From positions 1-7,737 of the forward strand of contig JAJYKC010000102.1 of assembly GCA_021788955.1 (NCBI GenBank): a stretch of 7,737 nucleotides of DNA, read 5' to 3'. This DNA is from Acidobacteriota bacterium. Lineage in GTDB: Bacteria; Acidobacteriota; Terriglobia; Bryobacterales; Bryobacteraceae. Below the pieces are notes generated by a model. That model worked only from the letters and a program-made list of their open reading frames with translations. It had not been told where the DNA came from and made no database searches. Position numbers and translations under genes: made by a program. Shown here piece by piece: positions 1 through 4,830 of the stretch. Position 1 is the stretch's first letter; the number at the start of each line of letters is the position of its first letter.

Positions 1-1
1 C

Positions 2-283
2 GATTTTGCCTTCTCGTCGATCGTGTTTCAGCATATTCCCAGCCGGGAAGTGATCGAGAGCTATGTCCGCGAGGTGCATCGCGTGCTGCGGCCCGGCGCT
101 TTATTCAAGTTTCAAGTGCAGGGTGACGCGAGCCTGGAGACGCGGCCCGACGATACGTGGCTGGGAGTTCCGTTTTCGGATGCGCAGGCGGTAGAGCTGG
201 CCGAGCGATGCGGTTTTGAGCCGCGGTACCGGCATGGCGCGGGAGAGCAGTACTTCTGGCTGTGGTTTTTTAAGCGACCGTAG
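2..283 (+). CDS. Class I SAM-dependent methyltransferase, C-terminal part (5' end outside window)
   Basis: The frame is open from the first bases and ends at TAG 281-283, leaving 93 residues of the C-terminal part. Two landmarks of Rossmann-fold methyltransferases are visible. The first is the post-motif strand and loop 'DFAFSSIVFQHIPSREV' near the window edge (D...S..V.qHi). The second is 'VHRVLRPGALFKF', the motif III helix-turn-strand that usually reads VLRPGG. The chain ends in an aromatic strand, 'EQYFWLWFFKRP', typical of the last beta strand of the fold. The SAM-binding glycine motif I lies upstream and cannot be seen. The substrate cannot be told from this part; small-molecule, lipid or quinone methylation are all possible. 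The 3' end overlaps the convergent gene at 270-554 by 14 bases. Confidence 0.85.
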   Translation, partial: DFAFSSIVFQHIPSREVIESYVREVHRVLRPGALFKFQVQGDASLETRPDDTWLGVPFSDAQAVELAERCGFEPRYRHGAGEQYFWLWFFKRP

Positions 284-554
284 CGGGCGGCGAGGCCAGG
301 CCGGTGACTTGGCCGCCGGCATGGAGCGAGCCGTTCGCCGAAGCCGCCTGGCTGGCGGCCATCCGCTTTGCTTCCCAGTACTTACGCATCCTTTCGGCTA
401 CAAGCACGCGCTCTTCCGTGCCCATCGATTTTCGTCCCCGGCGCTTGGCCGGGCCCTTGGTAGCTGCGCGGAGACTGGCCTCGAGCGCTGTGATCGCCGA
501 GTCTAGTTTTCGCTTTTCCTGGTGGAGCTCACGCAACGCGCCGTAGACGTCCAT
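270..554 (-). CDS. Small coiled-coil/basic protein of unknown function (94 aa)
   Basis: This 94-residue protein starts at ATG 552-554. An AAGGAAAG purine run lies about 12 bases upstream and could serve as the ribosome binding site. Residues 1-30 ('MDVYGALRELHQEKRKLDSA' and on) form a charged amphipathic helix with heptad-like leucines, probably a coiled coil. Residues 33-42 are strongly basic ('TKGPAKRRGRK'), with an AT-hook-like RGRK. Residues 43-64 ('SMGTEERVLVAERMRKYWEA') form a second helix, of the S.EER..ia.rm.kyW..kr type that I associate with short uncharacterised proteins in Acidobacteria. The last 30 residues are a low-complexity Ala/Ser/Gly tail. A nucleic-acid-binding role is inference from composition only. 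The gene is convergent with the methyltransferase and divergent from the permease. Its frame, RBS and family resemblance make it more believable than the opposite-strand frames in the same stretch. Confidence 0.72.
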   Translation of the reverse strand: MDVYGALRELHQEKRKLDSAITALEASLRAATKGPAKRRGRKSMGTEERVLVAERMRKYWEAKRMAASQAASANGSLHAGGQVTGLASPPATVA

Positions 555-761
555 AGTAAACCACTTCTTTCCTTAGATCTTGGCGACCGGCTCAACCGGG
601 AATTCCAGGGCGGCCGCGAGTGCGAATTTTTGATTATCTTATAGCGCTTCCGGGAAAAAATCCAGCGAAAAATTCTTATGGGGCGCCGGGGCATTGGTGA
701 GAAAATGGCAGCGTTGGCGGGATTGCCGGGAGTACTGACGAGAAAAGAGTACCGGGAATAG
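555..761. other. Divergent intergenic region with AT-rich island
   Basis: These 207 bases separate the small leftward gene from the rightward permease and should carry both promoters. The stretch from about 624 to 680 is clearly AT-rich (TTTTTGATTATCTTATAG, then GGGAAAAAATCC and AAAAATTCTTAT) inside otherwise GC-rich DNA. I could not find a well-spaced -35/-10 pair on either strand. On the minus strand, GATAAT-like hexamers near 633-641 are possible -10 elements for the 270-554 gene. No terminator or RNA gene is visible. Confidence 0.45.
678..761 (+). other. Possible leader ORF (27 codons, or 18 from ATG 705) abutting the permease start
   Basis: A short frame from ATG 678 (or ATG 705, preceded by GGTGAG four bases upstream) runs to TAG 759-761, immediately before the permease ATG at 762 and in the same reading frame. 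Its product would begin MGRRGIGEKMAALAGLPGVL. This layout would allow translational coupling to the permease, whose own ribosome binding site is weak. The frame is short and has no recognisable homologue, so it may be chance. Confidence 0.2.
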
Positions 762-3188
762 ATGCTGGAAACGACGATTCAGGATGTGCGGTACGGCGCC
801 GGCCAACTGCGCCGCAACCCCGGAGTTACGGCGGTGATGGTGGCGATTCTGGCGCTGGCGATCGGGGCGAACACCGCGCTGTTCAGCGTGATCGACGGCG
901 TGATTCTGGCGCCGTTGCCCTACGCGCGGCCGGGGCAACTGGTGATGATTCTGGACGACAACCACACGCTGAAGCACATGGTGTCGGTGTCGTACGGGGA
1001 CTTCCGGGACTGGCAGCGCGAGGCGAAGCTGTTCCAACAGATGGCGGGCGTCATGTTTCGGGGGTTCGACCTCAGCAGTCCCGGTCCGGCCGAACATCTG
1101 GACGGGCGCGAAATTTCCGCGGGCTTTTTTCAGACGCTCGGGGTGAGGCTCGAGCGGGGACGCGAGTTTACGCCCGCCGAGGACCGGCGCGGCGGTGAAC
1201 CGGTGGCAGTGGTGAGCCGGCGGTTGTGGAACGCGCGGTTCGGGGGTGGGGCGGGCGAACGGTTGGTTACGCTGAACGGCGTCACATACCGGATTGTGGG
1301 TGTGGCGCCGGAGGGGTTCCGGCTGTTCGGCGAAGCGGACGTGTTTGTGCCGCTGGGGCAGGGGGATCCGCGGCTGCTGGAGGACCGATCGGTGCATCCG
1401 GGGCTGGTGTGCGTGGCGCGGATGAAGGATGGAGTGGGCATCGCTCAGGCGCAGGGGGAGATGAGCGGCATTGAGAGGCGGCTGGAAGAGGCGTACCCGC
1501 GAGACGACCGCGGCCTGGGGGCGAAGGTGCTGGCGCTGAAGGATGAGATCACGGGGGAGGCGCGCGGGGCGCTGCTGCTGCTGTGGGGCGCGGTGGGGCT
1601 GGTGCTGACGATTGCCTGCGCGAACCTGGCGAGTTTACTGCTGGCGCGGGCGGCGGCGCGGCGGCGGGAATTTGCGATTCGGGCGGCGCTGGGGGCGGGG
1701 CGCGGGCGGCTGGCGCGGCAGTTAGTGACCGAGAGCGTGCTGGTGTCGCTGGCGGGCGGGGCGGTGGGACTGGTGGTGGCGCATCCGGCGCTTCGGGCCG
1801 TGCTCGCTTCGAGTCCGGCGCCTCTGCCGCGGAGCGAGAACATCGGGCTGAACCCGGTGGTGCTTTTGTTCTCGATGGCGCTGACGGCCGCGGTGGGAGT
1901 GCTGTTCGGGCTGGCGCCGGCGATGGAGGCGATGCGGGCCGAGCCAAGGGCCTCGCTGGGCGGCGGCCGGGAGGCGGCGGGCACGCACCGCCGCACGCAA
2001 TCCGCGCTGGTGGCCGGCCAGATGGCGATGACGATGCTGCTGGTGACGGGGGCGGGATTGTTGTTTGTGACGGTGCGGAACCTGTGGCGGGTGAACCCGG
2101 GCTTCGACCCGCGGCATGTGGTGACGTTCAAGGTGGCGCTGGCGCCGGCGACGACGCAAGAGCGGATGCGGTTCGCCTACCGTGCTCTCCTGGGCCGGCT
2201 GGACGCGGTTCCAGGCGTGGAAGCGGCCGATGTTTCGTCGCTGGTTCCGTTCAATCAGGAGGACAACTCCGGTCCGTTCTGGATTGGCGACGACGTGCCC
2301 GAGAATTTCAGCGAGGCGCCGCGGGCGCTGTATCACGAGACCGGGCCGGATTATCTGCGGGTGATGAAGATTCCGCTGCTCGAGGGGCGCTTTTTCCGCC
2401 CGGGCGACGGCATGAGCAGCGAGAAGGTGGTGGTGATCGACACCGTGATGGCGCGGGCTTACTTCCCGGACCGCGACCCGGTGGGGCAGCGGCTCGGGGT
2501 GGCGCACTGGGGCACGGGGAGGATTGTGGGCGTGGTGGGCCACGCGAGGCATTGGGGGCTCGGGCGGCCGGGGCAGTTCACGCGGAACCAGGTGTACATA
2601 CCATTCGAGCAGATACCGGACGAGTGGATGCCGGCGTTTTATCCGAGCATGACCGTGGTGGTGCGGACGCGCGGGGAGGCGGCGGCGATTGTGCCGGCGA
2701 TTCGGGCGGCGGTGAAGGAGACGCAGGGCCAGACGCTTTACGAAGTGAGGACGATGCGGGAACTGATGCGGGGCATCCTGGCGGAACAACAATTCGCTCT
2801 TATTTTGTTTGAAACATTTTCCGGGCTGGCGTTGCTGCTGGCCGCGGCGGGCGTGTACGGCGTGGTTTCCTATTCGGCGGCGCGGCGCGTGACGGAGATG
2901 GGCATCCGGATGGCACTGGGCGCGGGTCGGGGCGAAGTGTTCCGGCTGATTCTGGGCGAGGGGCTCAAGCTGGCGTGGGTGGGCCTGGCGATCGGGACGG
3001 CGGCCGGATGGGCCCTGGCGCGGGCGCTGAAGAGTTTTTCGGGCCTGCTGTATGGAGTGGCGGCGGACGATCCGGTTCTGTTCGCGGCAGCCGCGGCGGG
3101 ACTGACGGCCGTGGCGGCGCTGGCCTGCTACGGGCCGGCGCGGCGGGCGGCGCAGGCCGATCCGATGGAGGCGCTGCGCCGGGAATAG
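762..3188 (+). CDS. ADOP-family ABC-type permease (duplicated MacB/FtsX permease)
   Basis: The protein has 808 residues, the usual size of acidobacterial duplicated orphan permeases (TIGR03434). An in-frame TAG directly precedes the ATG, so the start cannot lie further upstream. The order is: family N-terminus 'IQDVRYGAGQLRRNPGVTAV' with membrane helix 1 (about 21-45, including LALAIGANTALFSVIDGVIL); a first extracytoplasmic MacB-PCD domain (about 50-265); an FtsX domain with helices near 269-297, 318-340 and 363-387 and the hallmark 'REFAIRAALGAGRGRLARQL'; a repeat of the unit with a helix at 412-436; a second extracytoplasmic domain (about 440-670); and FtsX helices near 676-705, 732-755 and 768-792 with 'TEMGIRMALGAGRGEVFRLI'. 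It ends in the typical 'GPARRAAQADPMEALRRE'. No ATPase gene adjoins it, and the PadR-type regulator often found before ADOP genes is absent. The family's substrate is unknown; an envelope export or mechanotransmission role is inferred from MacB. Confidence 0.96.
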   Translation: MLETTIQDVRYGAGQLRRNPGVTAVMVAILALAIGANTALFSVIDGVILAPLPYARPGQLVMILDDNHTLKHMVSVSYGDFRDWQREAKLFQQMAGVMFRGFDLSSPGPAEHLDGREISAGFFQTLGVRLERGREFTPAEDRRGGEPVAVVSRRLWNARFGGGAGERLVTLNGVTYRIVGVAPEGFRLFGEADVFVPLGQGDPRLLEDRSVHPGLVCVARMKDGVGIAQAQGEMSGIERRLEEAYPRDDRGLGAKVLALKDEITGEARGALLLLWGAVGLVLTIACANLASLLLARAAARRREFAIRAALGAGRGRLARQLVTESVLVSLAGGAVGLVVAHPALRAVLASSPAPLPRSENIGLNPVVLLFSMALTAAVGVLFGLAPAMEAMRAEPRASLGGGREAAGTHRRTQSALVAGQMAMTMLLVTGAGLLFVTVRNLWRVNPGFDPRHVVTFKVALAPATTQERMRFAYRALLGRLDAVPGVEAADVSSLVPFNQEDNSGPFWIGDDVPENFSEAPRALYHETGPDYLRVMKIPLLEGRFFRPGDGMSSEKVVVIDTVMARAYFPDRDPVGQRLGVAHWGTGRIVGVVGHARHWGLGRPGQFTRNQVYIPFEQIPDEWMPAFYPSMTVVVRTRGEAAAIVPAIRAAVKETQGQTLYEVRTMRELMRGILAEQQFALILFETFSGLALLLAAAGVYGVVSYSAARRVTEMGIRMALGAGRGEVFRLILGEGLKLAWVGLAIGTAAGWALARALKSFSGLLYGVAADDPVLFAAAAAGLTAVAALACYGPARRAAQADPMEALRRE

Positions 3189-3206
3189 CGCCTCCCCAAG
3201 CCTTGG

Positions 3207-4220
3207 TTATCGGACGAAGAAGGGCCAGTGCGGGGCCAGGTGGTAGTGGAAGCGCGCGATGGCGAGCCAGATGAGCCCGGCGACGACCGCGACGATGATC
3301 GCGGTGATCCGCAGGACGGGCTTCCACGGGAACTTGCGGCCCTCGCGGCGCAGCACGAGCAGGTAGCTGGCGAACACTCCGACGAAATAGAGCAGATTCA
3401 TCGGAATGGCGAACAGCATCAGGTTGAAGACGTCCGGTGTGGGCGTGATGATGGCGGCGACGATGACGATGCCGAGAATCGCGTAGCGCGAATGGCGGAG
3501 CAGGAAGCGCGGCGAGGCGATGCGCAGCATCGTGAGCAGGAAGATGAGGACCGGCAGTTCGAAGACGAGGGAGACGCCGAGGATGACGTCCACGAACAAG
3601 TCGAAGTATTCGGTGATGGTGACGACCGGTTGGACGTTATTCATCATGCCGATGCCGAGGAGGAACTGCAGCCCGAAGCGGAAGGCCAGGAAGTAGGCGA
3701 ACAGGCCGCCGGTGATGAACAAGCCGGCGGTGGTGAGGATGAAGGGCGTGGCCATCCGCCGCTCGCGCTTGTAGAGGCCGGGCGAGATGAAGGCCCAGAC
3801 CTGATAGAGGATCCACGGCGAGGCGATGAACACACTCGCCAGCAGGGGCAGCTTCACCCAGATGATGGAGAAGCCCTCCATCGGCTCGATCATGGCGAGG
3901 CGTGGCGGGTTGACTCCGAGTTTCCGCAGGGCGTCGACGGCGGGGTCGCTGACGATGCGCCAAAGGTCGTTGGCAAACAGGAGGCTGGCGACGAAGGCGA
4001 CGGCAAGGCCCATCAAGGAGCGGATAATGCGCGAGCGCAGTTCCTCGAGGTGTTCGAGGAACGACATGCGAACCATGCCCTCCTCGTCGTCGTTGTTTTC
4101 CGGCGGCGGAGGAGGAGGTACGCGCGCGCCGCCTCCACCGCCCGAAGGCACTAGGGTAGAATTGGCGCGCGCGCCGAGGCTGGTTGGGAGAGAGGGATCT
4201 CCCTGGCGAATGTCATCCAT
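3207..4220 (-). CDS. tatC: Twin-arginine translocase subunit TatC, with N- and C-terminal extensions
   Basis: TatC is the receptor of the Tat pathway: it binds the twin-arginine signal of folded proteins in the inner membrane. The 337 residues compare with about 250 in most TatC proteins. The core runs from about residue 52: 'MSFLEHLEELRSRII' (conserved Glu60), 'YQVWAFISPGLYKRERR' (Phe144 and Glu153, matching E. coli Phe94 and Glu103), 'FELPV' (Glu221, matching Glu170) and 'TPTPDVF' (Asp263, matching Asp211). Six core helices lie about at 65-83, 122-146, 157-182, 205-231, 245-260 and 266-291. Residues 1-51 add a Gly-run, Pro-run and acidic segment absent from standard TatC. Residues about 303-322 form an extra hydrophobic helix. 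The ATG at 4220 has only a distant GGAG. GAGGAGG inside the gene could instead serve ATG 4067 (Met52), giving a core-only form. The gene lies 27 bases after tatA/B, as in an operon. Confidence 0.96.
   Translation of the reverse strand: MDDIRQGDPSLPTSLGARANSTLVPSGGGGGARVPPPPPPENNDDEEGMVRMSFLEHLEELRSRIIRSLMGLAVAFVASLLFANDLWRIVSDPAVDALRKLGVNPPRLAMIEPMEGFSIIWVKLPLLASVFIASPWILYQVWAFISPGLYKRERRMATPFILTTAGLFITGGLFAYFLAFRFGLQFLLGIGMMNNVQPVVTITEYFDLFVDVILGVSLVFELPVLIFLLTMLRIASPRFLLRHSRYAILGIVIVAAIITPTPDVFNLMLFAIPMNLLYFVGVFASYLLVLRREGRKFPWKPVLRITAIIVAVVAGLIWLAIARFHYHLAPHWPFFVR
4102..4142 (-). repeat. Inverted repeat / RNA hairpin in the Gly- and Pro-codon runs of tatC
   Basis: Arms 4102-4112 and 4132-4142 are complementary over 11 bases. 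There is one C/A mismatch on the plus strand, which becomes a G-U wobble in the tatC mRNA (GGCGGUGGAGG pairing with CCUCCGCCGCC). The 19-base loop contains alternating CGCGCGCG. The arms encode the glycine run and the proline run of the TatC N-terminal extension. The hairpin sits between the upstream ATG (4220) and the possible internal starts (4076, 4067). It may simply follow from the Gly and Pro codons, or it may affect translation. Confidence 0.5.
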
Positions 4221-4247
4221 TAACGGGTCTTGACTCCGGACTACGAA

Positions 4248-4733
4248 CTACGCCTGGCTCGCACCAGGTTCGGCGGCGGGTACGCCGGCAGGCGGCTGAG
4301 GGGATTCGGTGGTAACGGTCCCGGTATGGCCGGTCTGCTCGGTTCTTGGCACGACGCCCTGCGCGGACTCGTAGTGAACGGCTGGCTCAGCGCTCGGACT
4401 TTCTGAAGCGCCGGGGGTGGATGGATTCGAAACGGCCGAGTAATCGTCGTAATTATACGGATTCTCGGATGAGTAAGGCTCGACATTCGCGGCCTCGTAA
4501 TGGCTTTGAATCTCGTTGTTGACGCTGCGCGTAACGGTCTGCAGCGATTCGTTCTCCCGTTCCAGTTCGCGCATGTGATGATCGAGCGTCGCCTTGAGCT
4601 CGCTTTGAGCCCGGCGAAACTCGCTCAGCGCTTTTCCGATGGTCCGGCCCAGTTCGGGCAACTTCTTCGGACCGAATAATACAAGAGCGACCAGGAAGAT
4701 GACGACCATCTCCTGTACGCCGACGGGACCCAT
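4248..4733 (-). CDS. tatA: Twin-arginine translocase TatA/TatB-family subunit
   Basis: This 161-residue single-helix protein would form the Tat pore or bridge signal-bearing cargo from TatC. Residues 6-20 ('VQEMVVIFLVALVLF') are the short membrane helix. 'FGPKKLPELGRTIG' (20-33) is the family hinge and the start of the amphipathic helix, which continues as a charged, probably coiled-coil stretch to about residue 78. The rest is a disordered Ser/Pro/Glu tail with a Tyr-rich patch (Tyr79, 87, 93, 95, 98). Glu8 in the helix is TatB-like (E. coli TatA has Gln8), while GPKKLPELG is typical of TatA or bifunctional subunits, so the A/B label is uncertain. The ATG at 4731-4733 was chosen because GGAGG lies 7 bases upstream and it gives the canonical short N-terminus. 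The frame is open to 4955, but that would add 74 unrelated residues. It is the first gene of the tatA/B-tatC operon. Confidence 0.93.
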   Translation of the reverse strand: MGPVGVQEMVVIFLVALVLFGPKKLPELGRTIGKALSEFRRAQSELKATLDHHMRELERENESLQTVTRSVNNEIQSHYEAANVEPYSSENPYNYDDYSAVSNPSTPGASESPSAEPAVHYESAQGVVPRTEQTGHTGTVTTESPQPPAGVPAAEPGASQA

Positions 4734-4740
4734 GAATAAA

Positions 4741-4745
4741 CCTCC
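4741..4745 (-). promoter_or_regulatory. Shine-Dalgarno site of tatA/B
   Basis: CCTCC on the plus strand reads GGAGG in the mRNA, 7 bases before ATG 4731-4733. It is the clearest ribosome binding site in the window and fixes the start of the TatA/B subunit. Confidence 0.85.
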
Positions 4746-4755
4746 AAACGTCCTC

Positions 4756-4783
4756 ATCATATCATCCGAGGGCGGGTTGTGAC
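4756..4783 (-). promoter_or_regulatory. Candidate promoter of the tat operon
   Basis: On the minus strand, GTCACA (4783-4778, 4/6 match to TTGACA) and TATGAT (4761-4756, 5/6 match to TATAAT) are 16 bases apart. Transcription would begin near 4749, just upstream of the GGAGG site, giving a short 5' UTR. This is a sigma70-like consensus match by eye only. Confidence 0.4.
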
Positions 4784-4797
4784 GGCTCCGGCCGGTT

Positions 4798-4824
4798 TTG
4801 AGCGGGAGCGTTCCAACGTACAAT
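4798..4824 (+). promoter_or_regulatory. Candidate promoter of the cytochrome gene, possibly leaderless
   Basis: TACAAT at 4819-4824 is a good -10 element. TTGAGC at 4798-4803 is a -35-like hexamer, but its spacing of 15 bases is short. Transcription starting about 7 bases after the -10 would begin at or next to the GTG at 4831, which has no Shine-Dalgarno sequence at normal distance. A leaderless mRNA is therefore possible. Confidence 0.35.
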
Positions 4825-4830
4825 GATTCC

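Noticed and set aside
584..600. CCGG-CTCAA-CCGG repeat as an operator
   Set aside because: The 4-base arms are self-complementary and common at this GC content; no second copy at regular spacing.
1722..2792. Long minus-strand frame opposite the permease
   Set aside because: Arg/His/Pro-rich, no recognisable family, fully antisense to the permease; a GC-driven shadow.
1583..2812. Long plus-strand frame (409 codons) inside the permease gene
   Set aside because: Gly/Ala/Arg-rich product with no domain; it lies wholly within the well-supported permease in another frame and reflects high GC at third positions.
3196..3206. CCAAGCCTTGG palindrome between the permease and tatC stops as a bidirectional terminator
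   Set aside because: The stem is only 4-5 pairs and no T-run follows on either strand.
3228..4154. 308-codon plus-strand frame opposite tatC
   Set aside because: Asp/Glu/Gln/Gly-rich composition is the complement of the TatC membrane helices; TatC on the other strand has all the family motifs.
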